Assembly (NCBI RefSeq): GCF_016403105.1
Contig: NZ_CP046156.1
Location: 1 to 64,000 of the forward strand
Source of the DNA: Leptolyngbya sp. BL0902
Lineage (GTDB): Bacteria > Cyanobacteriota > Cyanobacteriia > Phormidesmidales > Phormidesmidaceae
DNA: 64,000 nucleotides
Direction: 5' to 3'
In this document: positions 50,392 through 60,100 of the stretch, in pieces
How the letters are laid out: every line of letters begins with the position of its first letter
How positions within the stretch are numbered: position 1 is the stretch's first letter
The notes under the pieces: generated by a model
The model's input: the letters and a program-made list of their open reading frames with translations, nothing else
Database searches by the model: none
Told to the model about the DNA's origin: nothing
Program-made: the position numbers and the translations under genes

Positions 50392-51279
50392 ATGCGTTTG
50401 AAGTTGTTGACGTTGACTCTCAGTTCGATGGTGGCCGTTCTGGCGCTGGCCTCTTCGTCCGTGCAGGCCCAGGACGTTGACCCGATGGAAGCCCAGACCC
50501 AATCCTTCGTCGATGACAGTCAAGGGGGTTTCGGTAATGTGGTCAATGATGCGATTGAGACAGCCTTGGGCAACTTCGGTGGCCTGGGCAACCTCTGGGG
50601 TGGTATTGGTGACTTTCTTGGGGGCTTGCCCAGAACCGCCAGCACCCTCCTTGAAGACCTCCTCGGTGGCTTTGGTGTCCCTGACCTACAAGCGGTAGAC
50701 CAAGCGATTGAAGACGATAACCGTCTTGGTGGCAGTGGGTCAGAAGCCGGAGCCTTGGCACGGGCTTTGGAATCTCCAGCCGGGAGCAATGCCGACACAG
50801 GCCGCTACAGCGTCGGTCGTGACCAATCCCACGAAGCTCAGCGGGCAACAGCGGTGGGGGTTGCCCAAAGTTCGACCCTGAACGAAGCGGCCCAAGCTCA
50901 GATGGTGCAGCAGGCGACTCAGGCTCAGCAGTCGCTATCGGGGTCACAAGCCGCCGCCCAACGCTCAGCCCAAAGCGACGTAAGCCAGGACATTTTGAGG
51001 AATCTGTCAGAACAATCCTCCCTAGCCGCAGAACTCGCCGCTCAGCAGGTGGCTCAAGGTCAGCAAGCTCAGGTGGATCGGGCGATGGGCAATCTACTGG
51101 CCGCGCAACAGGCACGGGCTTTGGAGCAGCAGAACAGTCTGGCTCGTCGAGAGCGCATCGCCAGCGGCAACCGGGCCATCGAGCAGGTTGGCACGATGAC
51201 GATGCCCGGTGGGTTTTCCCTTGGCACCACCGGATCTGGGTCTGAGGCTGACGGTAATCCAGCCCTGCCGCAGCAGTAG
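50392..51279 (+). CDS. exported Gln/Ala-rich protein at a VirB5-like position
   Basis: The 295-residue product has a signal peptide (MRLKLLTLTLSSMVAVLALA) followed by a mature region with Gly/Leu-rich motifs (GGLGNLWGGIGDFLGGL) and a long helix rich in Gln and Ala (VAQGQQAQVDRAMGNLLAAQ). VirB5 proteins are minor pilus components of variable sequence, and this gene follows virB4 as virB5 does. The match is by place and export only. It could also be a pilus-assembly accessory. Confidence 0.6.
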   Translation: MRLKLLTLTLSSMVAVLALASSSVQAQDVDPMEAQTQSFVDDSQGGFGNVVNDAIETALGNFGGLGNLWGGIGDFLGGLPRTASTLLEDLLGGFGVPDLQAVDQAIEDDNRLGGSGSEAGALARALESPAGSNADTGRYSVGRDQSHEAQRATAVGVAQSSTLNEAAQAQMVQQATQAQQSLSGSQAAAQRSAQSDVSQDILRNLSEQSSLAAELAAQQVAQGQQAQVDRAMGNLLAAQQARALEQQNSLARRERIASGNRAIEQVGTMTMPGGFSLGTTGSGSEADGNPALPQQ

Positions 51280-51321
51280 GTGGTGTAAGTCCCGGTCACG
51301 TTCAGCGTTTGGCAAGGAACG

Positions 51322-52527
51322 ATGCTCACTCTTGTTTGGTTTCAGCTTCCTGTTGATTGGCACCTCCTCCAGTTGGGGGCCGAAGAAGGCAGTGACATTC
51401 TGCGCTCCTCCATCGAACTGAGCCAGGGCACGATTGACTCGTGGAATCAGGCTTGGATTGAAGTCTTTGGCGGTGGCCCAACCGGACTGTGGACGGGCGT
51501 GGTGCGCCTTGGCCTCATCCTCGGAGCCTTAAGCCTCCTCTACCTAGCGGTCAAGGATGGCAGTCAGATCGTGGAGCGGGGGTCTTGGCTGGAGTTGGTG
51601 CGGATGTTTGTGTGGCCCCTGGTGATTGTCTTCTTTCTGGCCAATAATGCTGCACTCCTGTCGGGATCTATCTTGCTGATTCGAGGAATTGCCCATGAAC
51701 AAGTCAGGGCGGTGCTGGATGTTCAGTTGGCTGACTTGACCTTTGCCGATGCCATGTCCCGCCAGGGCATTTCTGCCGCCGCTGAGACGCAACTGATCAA
51801 CCTCTATGCCGACTGTATGGGATTGCCCCCCGAAGAACTCTTGGCCTGTCGGGTGGAGCGGACTGAAGAAGCCAACGCCATCCTGGATCGGGCCGAAGCC
51901 GAAGCCGGAACCACCTTTGACCTCCTGCGGCAGTCCATTGCCATTGGCACCCAAGCCGTCCTTGGCCCTGCTGGGGTGGTGCTGGCCCCCCGCACCTTCA
52001 TCGAAGATAGCGGTCTACAACTGGTGCGCGTCATCCTGTATGCGCTTCAGTGGATGGTCGTCAACCTCCTGGAAGCGGCTCTGCTGCTGACGGCTCTGTT
52101 TGCCCCGGTGGCCATGGGCTTGTCTCTGTTGCCCTTCCAGGGTCGATTGATCTTTGCTTGGCTAGTGGGCTTCTTGAGCTTATTTGGCGTGCAGTTTGGC
52201 TACAACCTGGTCGTCGGCTTAGTCGCTAACCGCCTTGGCCAGACTGCGACCAGCACCCTCAACGACCTGGGGTTTGCCCTGCTTCTGGCCATCGGCGCTC
52301 CGGTAGTGGCGGGCCTAGTGGCCAAAGGCGGGGGCGTGGCGGTCTATTCGGGCTTGCAGAGTACGGTCGCTCGCATCAATGGTGCTTTCGTCGGTACCGC
52401 TGCTCTGGGCGTGAGGAGTGCCTTCGCGTTACGGATGGCTAATCAAGTGAGTAGCGCTGGCTCACCCGGTACTGAAGGGGCCAACGCCCTAGTGCGGGCT
52501 GATGACCGCCGCCCCACGACAGGCTAA
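51322..52527 (+). CDS. VirB6-like polytopic channel protein
   Basis: The 401-residue product has multiple hydrophobic segments: TGVVRLGLILGALSLLYLAV, FVWPLVIVFFLANNAALLS, LYALQWMVVNLLEAALLLTA, FAPVAMGLSLLPF, LIFAWLVGFLSLFGVQ and FALLLAIGAPVVAGLVAKGG. This is the polytopic VirB6/TrbL layout, with a large periplasmic loop between the second and third (EAEAGTTFDLLRQS). It follows the VirB5-like gene, as in the canonical order. The spacing and direction place it firmly in the secretion operon. Confidence 0.75.
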   Translation: MLTLVWFQLPVDWHLLQLGAEEGSDILRSSIELSQGTIDSWNQAWIEVFGGGPTGLWTGVVRLGLILGALSLLYLAVKDGSQIVERGSWLELVRMFVWPLVIVFFLANNAALLSGSILLIRGIAHEQVRAVLDVQLADLTFADAMSRQGISAAAETQLINLYADCMGLPPEELLACRVERTEEANAILDRAEAEAGTTFDLLRQSIAIGTQAVLGPAGVVLAPRTFIEDSGLQLVRVILYALQWMVVNLLEAALLLTALFAPVAMGLSLLPFQGRLIFAWLVGFLSLFGVQFGYNLVVGLVANRLGQTATSTLNDLGFALLLAIGAPVVAGLVAKGGGVAVYSGLQSTVARINGAFVGTAALGVRSAFALRMANQVSSAGSPGTEGANALVRADDRRPTTG

Positions 52528-52570
52528 AGCCCACCCCTGCAAGCTTTGTTCACCCTATTTCTTTTGACCT

Positions 52571-53335
52571 ATGACCGGAAGAATTGGTCGATTTAGCCGC
52601 AACCCAGGCTCAGCCCATGGGTTGTCGAGACAGCGGTTGTTAGATGGCAACAACAAGAGTCTGCTGGCTCTGCTTCAACTGGCCATTCTGGGCTTCAGCA
52701 GTGTGACACTCGTGTTCATTCTGTTTTTGACGGTGCGCGTCAATCGTATCGTCAATCGTCAGCCCACCTTTGTGCAACTCACCAACGGCGACACCGTTTA
52801 CGTCAGTGAACGGGAACGGAACTATCGTCGACCTGAAGTGATTCGCCAAGTCGTCAATGACTGGACGATGCTCAGCTTTAACTGGGACGGAACGCTGCCC
52901 GGCACCGATGAACCCGATGAGGGCGTGGCGGTGGAGGACGTTCGAGGTCGGGTTCCGTTTTCGGTGTCGATGGCGAGTTTCTTACTAGAACCCGAACTGG
53001 GGTCTGAAATGCTTCAGATGTTTGCTACTGAGATTGTCCCCAGTGGGGTGTTCACAGGCGATCTGCGCCAGGTGATCACCATTGAGGATATTTCAGAGCC
53101 TCGACAGATCGCCGAAGGCCGATGGGAGGTGGATATGGTGGCCACCCGACGCTTACTGAATCGTCGCGATGGCTCCCAGCGGGCTATTCCCTGGAATCGC
53201 ACCTACACCCTCCGGGCCGTCGAGATTCCCCATTCGCCCCTCGGTGATGAGGCCTCCCGTGTCGAGCAACTGGTCTACGACACCCTGGGGTCTGGCCTTC
53301 AAATTGTTGACATTGTTCCTTTCGATCCACGTTAG
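52571..53335 (+). CDS. VirB8-like inner-membrane scaffold protein
   Basis: The 254-residue product has one N-terminal membrane segment (LALLQLAILGFSSVTLVFIL) and a periplasmic domain of about 190 residues with beta-rich segments (PTFVQLTNGDTVYVSERE, MQVVNDWTML-type helix, EVDMVATRRLLNRRDG). That is the layout of VirB8/TraE proteins, which nucleate the secretion complex. It stops 2 bp before the VirB10-type gene. Confidence 0.7.
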   Translation: MTGRIGRFSRNPGSAHGLSRQRLLDGNNKSLLALLQLAILGFSSVTLVFILFLTVRVNRIVNRQPTFVQLTNGDTVYVSERERNYRRPEVIRQVVNDWTMLSFNWDGTLPGTDEPDEGVAVEDVRGRVPFSVSMASFLLEPELGSEMLQMFATEIVPSGVFTGDLRQVITIEDISEPRQIAEGRWEVDMVATRRLLNRRDGSQRAIPWNRTYTLRAVEIPHSPLGDEASRVEQLVYDTLGSGLQIVDIVPFDPR

Positions 53336-53337
53336 TC

Positions 53338-55044
53338 ATGAGCAACCCTACGGAAATCGGTTTGATGGGGTCAGTTGAAAAAATCGACCCCGCCCAAGAA
53401 CGCGCCCTGGCAGGGCAAGGGGGGCCACTGCCCCAGGAATGGCTGTTTGAGGGAGACGGTGCCGTTGAACCTACACCGAACCCTGACCCTGACCTCGACA
53501 CTCCAGGGGTCGTCGATGCGGTCGTCGCCCACGAACTGGCCCTAGACTCTGACCGAGTGCATACGGCCCACCGCAAGCCCGTCCAAAAGACAATGGCTGT
53601 GGTTCTGGTGCTCGGCAGCGTGACGGGGGTCGTTGCCTTGCTGTTGTTGGGCCTCACAAGACGCCCCCAGCCCGTTGTCGAAACCCCCGAAGAGGAAGCG
53701 GTGGAAGAATTGGTGTTCCAGGACGACAGTGCGCGGCTCCGCAGTCAGCTTGCGCTTCAGGATCAGCGCACGATTCTAGAGGAGGTAGAGGCCCAGGACA
53801 CCGAACTGGTCGTGGAAGACACCCCTGAAAACGAAGTCGTTTCAGAGCCGGAACCGTCCCCACCTCGTCCAGTCGCATCATCCCCAGCCCCTCGCCCCGT
53901 ATCCCAACCAGCCCCTCGACCTGCTCCAGTTCAACCTGTCGCTACGACCCAAACGCCATCCACCGCATCCCCACCCCCCGTTGACCCCTTCGAGCGTTGG
54001 TCACAACTGGCTCAAATCGGCACCGCCCAAGCGGGGCTGGAGTCTCTAGAAGGAGCGATGGCGAGGGCTGGCCGTTCTGCCCAGGCTGCGCCCGTTGAGC
54101 CTCAACCCACTCAAAGCCCCTTCCAGCGGGTGTCGATTGGTGAGCCGACTGCTCAGGTTCAGGCGTTGCCTCAGTCATCAGCCCAATCGGTTCAGGCTCA
54201 ACTAGCCCTACTTCAGCCTGGGTTTCAGTCCTCCGTTCGACCTCAGCTTCAATCGACGCAGTCCCAAGCCCCGCCAGTCGATGACTCGGTTTTGGTGGCC
54301 TCCACACCGGGCACTCAGGGCATTCTTGACTGGCACCACCATCGTCAGGCTCAGCCCGTCCCACCCTCGCCCATCCAGCCTGAACTCGGCACTCAGGTGC
54401 AGGCCAAGGTCGTGACTCCGATGGCATGGGACTTAGTGTCAGGCTCAGCCCAATCTCCAGACCTAGGCGCAGGTCGGTTTGTGATTGAACTGGAGCAAGA
54501 CCTCACGGATTCACGGGGGCGAGTCGGACTCCCGCAAGGCACCACCCTGGTGGTTCAGGCCAGTACCGTCAGCCCCGACAATCAACTGGTACAGGCCAGC
54601 GCCATTGCCGTGGTCTACCCTGCTGGAGGTCAGACGGTTCAGCAACCCCTACCCGAAGGGGCGCTTCTGGTGCAAGGTCAGGGGGCAGAACCCTTAGTGG
54701 CTCAGCGGTTGAATGACCTTGGCCCAAACTTAGCCGCTGAAGACCTGCTGGTGGGCAGCTTATCGGCCCTGGGTCAGGCCGGAGCCGTTTTGAACCAGCC
54801 CAGAGAAGAATTCAGAAGTGCCGCCACAGGAGACAGCACCAGTTCGACCGTGATTCGCACCACGCGAGACCCTAGCCTCCTCGGTGGCGTGTTGGAAGGC
54901 TTTGGCCAGACGATTGCAGACCGCATTCAGCGACGCTCTGAGCAAAACACCCAGGCCGCCATTGATACCAATACGGTGGCCGTCCTGCCCGAAGGGATGG
55001 CCGTCACCGTGGTCGTCAACAGCGTTTTAGAGATTGCTCCTTAA
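53338..55044 (+). CDS. virB10: VirB10/TrbI-like protein
   Basis: The 568-residue product has a short cytoplasmic N-terminus, one membrane segment at residues 85-106 (TMAVVLVLGSVTGVVALLLL), a long Pro/Gln-rich periplasmic spacer and a C-terminal TrbI-type domain. That domain shows RFVIELEQDLTDSRGRVGLP, GTTLVVQASTVSPDNQLVQA, ALLVQGQGAEPL and a final LPEGMAVTVVVN. VirB10 spans both membranes and senses ATP. The domain order and gene order support the call. It lies 2 bp after the VirB8-type gene. Confidence 0.85.
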   Translation: MSNPTEIGLMGSVEKIDPAQERALAGQGGPLPQEWLFEGDGAVEPTPNPDPDLDTPGVVDAVVAHELALDSDRVHTAHRKPVQKTMAVVLVLGSVTGVVALLLLGLTRRPQPVVETPEEEAVEELVFQDDSARLRSQLALQDQRTILEEVEAQDTELVVEDTPENEVVSEPEPSPPRPVASSPAPRPVSQPAPRPAPVQPVATTQTPSTASPPPVDPFERWSQLAQIGTAQAGLESLEGAMARAGRSAQAAPVEPQPTQSPFQRVSIGEPTAQVQALPQSSAQSVQAQLALLQPGFQSSVRPQLQSTQSQAPPVDDSVLVASTPGTQGILDWHHHRQAQPVPPSPIQPELGTQVQAKVVTPMAWDLVSGSAQSPDLGAGRFVIELEQDLTDSRGRVGLPQGTTLVVQASTVSPDNQLVQASAIAVVYPAGGQTVQQPLPEGALLVQGQGAEPLVAQRLNDLGPNLAAEDLLVGSLSALGQAGAVLNQPREEFRSAATGDSTSSTVIRTTRDPSLLGGVLEGFGQTIADRIQRRSEQNTQAAIDTNTVAVLPEGMAVTVVVNSVLEIAP

Positions 55045-55058
55045 ATCCCCACACCATC

Positions 55059-55772
55059 ATGCGTCATTTACCTTTTCTTTCAGCAAGCTTCTGCCTAGCG
55101 ATGCCTGTCATCGTGACTCCACCCGCCCAGGCCACAGCCTACCGTCAGGTGCCCCAATCTCAAGCCCTGCGCAACCTCATCGACGTGGAACTTGCGCCGG
55201 GACGTTCAACCGCCATCGACTTTAGCCACGTCCAAGAACGGATTGTTGTTGTCAATCTGGCGGATCCCTCGCGCACCGTCTTTACCAGTAATGCACCCAT
55301 CGAATCAGGGCTGGCCACGACCTTGTTTGTCACGCCCATTCAAGCCCTAGACTTTCCCGGACTGACCACGAATCCCGTCACCACGCTTCAGGTGCAGACC
55401 CTCACACCCAGCGGTGATCTGCGGCTCTACACCTTCAATGTGCGGCAGTCAGAACACGCCTCTCAGGCCGGGGTTGTGATTACCGCTGCCCCTGAACCGA
55501 CTCGGCCTGTCCTTCCAGTACGGCCTAGCGCCGTTGAGCTATCACCCCAAAGCATTGCCCAGGGCTTGGTCGCCGCCATCGAGCAGGGCATCACGCCGGA
55601 CGATGATCCTATCGTTGAGGCGGTGAAAACGGTTCTAGCTAACGTGGAAGCAGGCCAACTCTTGCTGGAGGCCGCAGAAGCCCAAGGGGTTGATATTGAG
55701 GTACTGGAAGCGTTAGCGGCATTGGGGCACGAACCACGCCAGGGCGTTCCAATTCGATTTGACCCCATTTGA
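55059..55772 (+). CDS. VirB9/TraK-like exported protein
   Basis: The 237-residue product has a signal peptide (FLSASFCLAMPVIVTPPAQA). The N-terminal domain contains IDVELAPGRSTAIDFS, ERIVVVNLADPSRTVF and LTPSGDLRLYTFNV, the strand pattern of VirB9/TraK outer-membrane core proteins that bind VirB10. The C-terminal half is helical and unlike VirB9. It follows the VirB10 gene by 14 bp. The fit is moderate and rests on the N-terminal half. Confidence 0.65.
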   Translation: MRHLPFLSASFCLAMPVIVTPPAQATAYRQVPQSQALRNLIDVELAPGRSTAIDFSHVQERIVVVNLADPSRTVFTSNAPIESGLATTLFVTPIQALDFPGLTTNPVTTLQVQTLTPSGDLRLYTFNVRQSEHASQAGVVITAAPEPTRPVLPVRPSAVELSPQSIAQGLVAAIEQGITPDDDPIVEAVKTVLANVEAGQLLLEAAEAQGVDIEVLEALAALGHEPRQGVPIRFDPI

Positions 55773-55803
55773 ACCCTTGTGTTGACCCTCCCCCCCACGC
55801 AGG

Positions 55804-55832
55804 CTACTATAGTAGTATATAAGTATTATATA
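55804..55832 (+). promoter_or_regulatory. two adjacent AT-rich palindromes
   Basis: CTACTATAGTAG (55804-55815) is a perfect palindrome. TATATAAGTATTATATA (55816-55832) is an inverted repeat matching at 14 of 16 paired positions. They lie 13 bp before the last gene of the operon and stand out from the surrounding GC-rich DNA. They could hold a promoter with an operator, or mark a transfer or replication origin. Confidence 0.5.
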
Positions 55833-55844
55833 GGTGATTAGCCG

Positions 55845-56477
55845 ATGGCTCTTTCTCTCAAGACCCAAGTCGAAACGACGAGTGTGTTGTCGCCGGACTA
55901 CCTTCAGGCCTTTCTCACCCGTGGCCCTTTTCCCTTCACCGACCCGAAGGAGGCCCATGCCTTCCTTCAGGCCAATCGGGAACGGGGTCGAGAACACGGC
56001 GTGCAGTGGCTTGAGCAAGGCTTGAAGATTCGGGTTTTGAATGAAGTCCTTGACCTCGATAAGGCCCATTACTGGGTCTATCATCCGGCCAAACGCACCC
56101 GCTCCCAGTATCGAGACCAGGGTGTTTCGGTACAGATTCACTACGCCTTTCCGGTGCCTGGAGCGCAGGCTTACTATGATCCTGGTGACGGTCAAGCTCA
56201 GCCCGTACCGGAAGGGAGTGAGGGGGTAGATCTTGGCCCACGGGTGTGGGTACGAACCTTTGCCCAACGCCTAGAAGATAAGAGCGAGGCAGGCCAAGCC
56301 CACAATCGTCGGGTGGTGGCGCTCCGTAAGCTGCTCTATGAGTACAACGAAATGTTGACGGGTTCCATTCCTGCCCTTCGCGCGGCCTGGGACTTTGATG
56401 ACGAGGACGATGATTTCTTGGATGGCCCGACCCCAGACTGGGCGGATGATGACCTCAGCGACCCCAGCGAGCTTTAA
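55845..56477 (+). CDS. hypothetical protein
   Basis: The 210-residue product begins MALSLKTQVETTSVLSPDYL and contains a helical region (AHAFLQANRERGREHGVQWL), a beta-rich middle (VSVQIHYAFPVPGAQAYY) and a strongly acidic C-terminus (DFDDEDDDFLDGP). It has its own AT-rich palindromic upstream region and may be separately regulated. Its place at the end of the secretion operon suggests an accessory or regulatory protein. No family is recognised. Confidence 0.65.
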   Translation: MALSLKTQVETTSVLSPDYLQAFLTRGPFPFTDPKEAHAFLQANRERGREHGVQWLEQGLKIRVLNEVLDLDKAHYWVYHPAKRTRSQYRDQGVSVQIHYAFPVPGAQAYYDPGDGQAQPVPEGSEGVDLGPRVWVRTFAQRLEDKSEAGQAHNRRVVALRKLLYEYNEMLTGSIPALRAAWDFDDEDDDFLDGPTPDWADDDLSDPSEL

Positions 56478-56499
56478 TGAGACTCATCACTGCTGCACC

Positions 56500-56523
56500 A
56501 GGGCAGGGCTTCGGCTTTGCCCT
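56500..56523 (+). terminator. hairpin after the secretion operon
   Basis: AGGGCA (56500-56505) pairs with TGCCCT (56518-56523), with GC-TTCG-GC inside the loop. No U-tract follows. Confidence 0.4.
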
Positions 56524-56588
56524 ATGGTCTTGGTTCAGAAACTGATAAAGAGATGACCAGCGGCTGTCTTTTTGCCATGAGCCGCCAA

Positions 56589-56624
56589 GTTTCTATTCAA
56601 ATAAGTTCTCTAGCGAGTAGAGAG
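56589..56624 (-). repeat. orphan degenerate CRISPR repeat
   Basis: The 36-bp copy matches the array consensus except at two positions, and lies 504 bp beyond the array's distal end. It sits on the trailer side, where old repeats degenerate. Confidence 0.85.
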
Positions 56625-56767
56625 CGGGAGTAGCGGTCATTGTTGAAGATTATGGTATGCACCGCAGCGTCTTTGACAGGGGTAGCTGTAGCCATAGATA
56701 GTCTTTGGAAGAGATGACCCTACCTTGCCATAGACGCCAAGGGCTGAGGTTGATTTTCTGGAAATCG

Positions 56768-57007
56768 CTAATTGGTGGGCTCTACCTCAACCTCTTGCAG
56801 CACCTTTCTGCCATTGGCCAAGGTGAATTGGTAGTATTGCTCCCCAGACCTCAGCAGCCCTACAACACCACCGTCTGGGCCTGCGGGCTGAAAGTCTACA
56901 ACCTCATCCACCGAGATATTAAACAAGCTAGGCAAGGTTTCTTCAAGCTGTTTCCCAAGGGCTTCGTGTTCGGCCTTGAGGGCTTTTAGGGCATCTTCTG
57001 GGGTCAT
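56768..57007 (-). CDS. hypothetical protein between the orphan repeat and the array
   Basis: The 79-residue product starts MTPEDALKALKAEHEALGKQ, a helix, and then has a beta-rich part (VDFQPAGPDGGVVGLLRSGE and YYQFTLANGRKVLQ). It looks like a genuine small folded protein with a coiled-coil start. It sits between the degenerate repeat and the main array in the same orientation as the array's transcription. It may be a late insertion or a passenger. No function is known. Confidence 0.6.
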   Translation of the reverse strand: MTPEDALKALKAEHEALGKQLEETLPSLFNISVDEVVDFQPAGPDGGVVGLLRSGEQYYQFTLANGRKVLQEVEVEPTN

Positions 57008-57128
57008 GGTGGCAGTCCTTTAGACGGGTTTGGGTTGGGTTAGGCGTTTTTTGGCAAGGGTTTTGGCACTGTGGATGGGCTTAGTCCCCACAACGGCAGT
57101 GGCCATCCCTTTCAGCAGGATAGCTGAC

Positions 57129-60100
57129 GTTTCCATTCAAATGAGTTCTCTAGCGAGTAGAGAGCTCCTTTGTCCTGAAGGGCAAAAACGAGGGCAAAAA
57201 GTTTCCATTCAAATGAGTTCTCTAGCGAGTAGAGAGCCAAATCGGCTGAGCCTAAGCCCGCGCCCCAAAAGCGTTTCCATTCAAATGAGTTCTCTAGCGA
57301 GTAGAGAGTATATATCGAGTGTAAAGGGGGATGGATTAATACCCCGTTTCCATTCAAATGAGTTCTCTAGCGAGTAGAGAGGCGTAGCAGAACGGCCCTA
57401 TTGGGGGGAATAACAGGGTTTCCATTCAAATGAGTTCTCTAGCGAGTAGAGAGTAATCCCGCCTATACGATGCAGTTAAAGTCCTTTCGAGTTTCCATTC
57501 AAATGAGTTCTCTAGCGAGTAGAGAGCGTATGGACGAGTCGAATGGGGAACTGGTTGGGAAGTTTCCATTCAAATGAGTTCTCTAGCGAGTAGAGAGTCA
57601 ACGTTCCTAAAAAATCTTAGATAGTCAGGACTATTTTGTTTCCATTCAAATGAGTTCTCTAGCGAGTAGAGAGCGACTAGGCGTCAAGGATGACCATTTA
57701 GAACAGCGTTTCCATTCAAATGAGTTCTCTAGCGAGTAGAGAGCCACAATAGAAAGTAAATTGCTATATAGCCCTTTGTTGTCGTTTCCATTCAAATGAG
57801 TTCTCTAGCGAGTAGAGAGACGTTCACGAGAATGTTGGTTTTCCACCCGTTTGCTGTTTCCATTCAAATGAGTTCTCTAGCGAGTAGAGAGGGAGCCGTC
57901 CACCCTTATCCCATTGTCCATCCGACCATCGTTTCCATTCAAATGAGTTCTCTAGCGAGTAGAGAGATTGAATGCTCTAGACCGCTATCCCACCACACAC
58001 TATCAGTTTCCATTCAAATGAGTTCTCTAGCGAGTAGAGAGGTTTCGCGCATTTTGGGGCGGCTGTTTAGCATCGTGAGGTTTCCATTCAAATGAGTTCT
58101 CTAGCGAGTAGAGAGGCGCTGATTATGGGCTTGAAGGCGATTCAGCCTAGCAGTTTCCATTCAAATGAGTTCTCTAGCGAGCAGAGAGAGTGTGGTCTTG
58201 TCAAGGTAGTCTTACAATTTGTAACAAGTTTCCATTCAAATGAGTTCTCTAGCGAGTAGAGAGTCCTAATTGGTAATTCTCACCATGGAAATCATTTCTT
58301 GTTTCCATTCAAATGAGTTCTCTAGCGAGTAGAGAGCAAAAACTGGGCCGACCTAGCTTGGTCATTGTTCCTGTTTCCATTCAAATGAGTTCTCTAGCGA
58401 GTAGAGAGCGACAAACCCCAGCCCCTTCCTGCTGACGCCTGCGTGCCGTTTCCATTCAAATGAGTTCTCTAGCGAGTAGAGAGTTCTAAGGGAATTTGGG
58501 CTAGATTACAGGAAACTTACCTTGTTTCCATTCAAATGAGTTCTCTAGCGAGTAGAGAGTAAATTAGTGGATGGGCATTCACTACGTCACACCCAGTTTC
58601 CATTCAAATGAGTTCTCTAGCGAGTAGAGAGAATTTCCGAGCCTTCCTCCCGAATCGTGGGAACCAGAGTTTCCATTCAAATGAGTTCTCTAGCGAGTAG
58701 AGAGTCGCTTCGGGGCTGGTCGAACCATAGTATCCACATAGTTTCCATTCAAATGAGTTCTCTAGCGAGTAGAGAGTTAGAGGTAATCTATCGAGATGCC
58801 TTTGATGAACGAGAGTTTCCATTCAAATGAGTTCTCTAGCGAGTAGAGAGGCGTATCCCCAGAGATCATCGAACGGAACGTATGGAGTTTCCATTCAAAT
58901 GAGTTCTCTAGCGAGTAGAGAGGGCTGTAAACGAATTAAAAGATAGGTTAGCGGGATTTTAGTTTCCATTCAAATGAGTTCTCTAGCGAGTAGAGAGTTC
59001 TCAAGATGTAGACGTTTACAAGGTAATCTAATTGTTTCCATTCAAATGAGTTCTCTAGCGAGTAGAGAGCTAACTGGGATATCATTTATCACCCTGAAAA
59101 GGATAGTTTCCATTCAAATGAGTTCTCTAGCGAGTAGAGAGGCTACTGTGATTCTAGGGTCTATCCACAGTTTCAAAGGGTTTCCATTCAAATGAGTTCT
59201 CTAGCGAGTAGAGAGAGCTAATTAAGCGTGAACCAGCCCTTAGAAGCAAAGTGTTTCCATTCAAATGAGTTCTCTAGCGAGTAGAGAGTTAGGTATCAGG
59301 AGTTATCGACTAACGGCGATCATATGTTTCCATTCAAATGAGTTCTCTAGCGAGTAGAGAGGTAAAAGTGCTACTAACAGAAGATAACAAAATTGGTGGT
59401 TTCCATTCAAATGAGTTCTCTAGCGAGTAGAGAGCTATACTGATTTTATTGAAACAAAAGGAATGAACATGGTTTCCATTCAAATGAGTTCTCTAGCGAG
59501 TAGAGAGTGTGCCCTGAAAATTCCTAGCTTGGCATTAGGAAAACAAAGAATATGTTTCCATTCAAATGAGTTCTCTAGCGAGTAGAGAGATTTATCAGTT
59601 TTGTTTTGAGGTTCTAGGTGATGCTCTGTTTCCATTCAAATGAGTTCTCTAGCGAGTAGAGAGAGCTCCAAATCTGTTTCTGAGATTCTTAAAAATGTCG
59701 TTTCCATTCAAATGAGTTCTCTAGCGAGTAGAGAGAATTCACTGCTGAGGTTTTTAGGTATGTACCAATTGTTTCCATTCAAATGAGTTCTCTAGCGAGT
59801 AGAGAGTGTTTCTAGGTGTGGCTAACGGGCTTGTCCTGGTAGTCCGCGTTTCCATTCAAATGAGTTCTCTAGCGAGTAGAGAGTCCGTACTACGCAGACT
59901 AAACAGCAAAAAAGGCCACGGTTTCCATTCAAATGAGTTCTCTAGCGAGTAGAGAGACTGCTACAGAATGCCTTGAAGCTACCTTGCTACAGTTTCCATT
60001 CAAATGAGTTCTCTAGCGAGTAGAGAGCCTTGATTGGACTTTCCACCGACAAGCAAATCCGAAAGTTTCCATTCAAATGAGTTCTCTAGCGAGTAGAGAG

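Larger units (their letters stand above)
10454..56477. mobile_element. putative conjugative element with its own replication genes (limits approximate)
   Basis: Within this interval lie the coupling ATPase, a VirB-type operon, actin-type partition genes, DnaX, HolA, DnaN, a family A polymerase, two helicases and a split methyltransferase. The ends are not defined by direct repeats or an integrase, and 27065-35514 may not belong to it. Confidence 0.55.
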
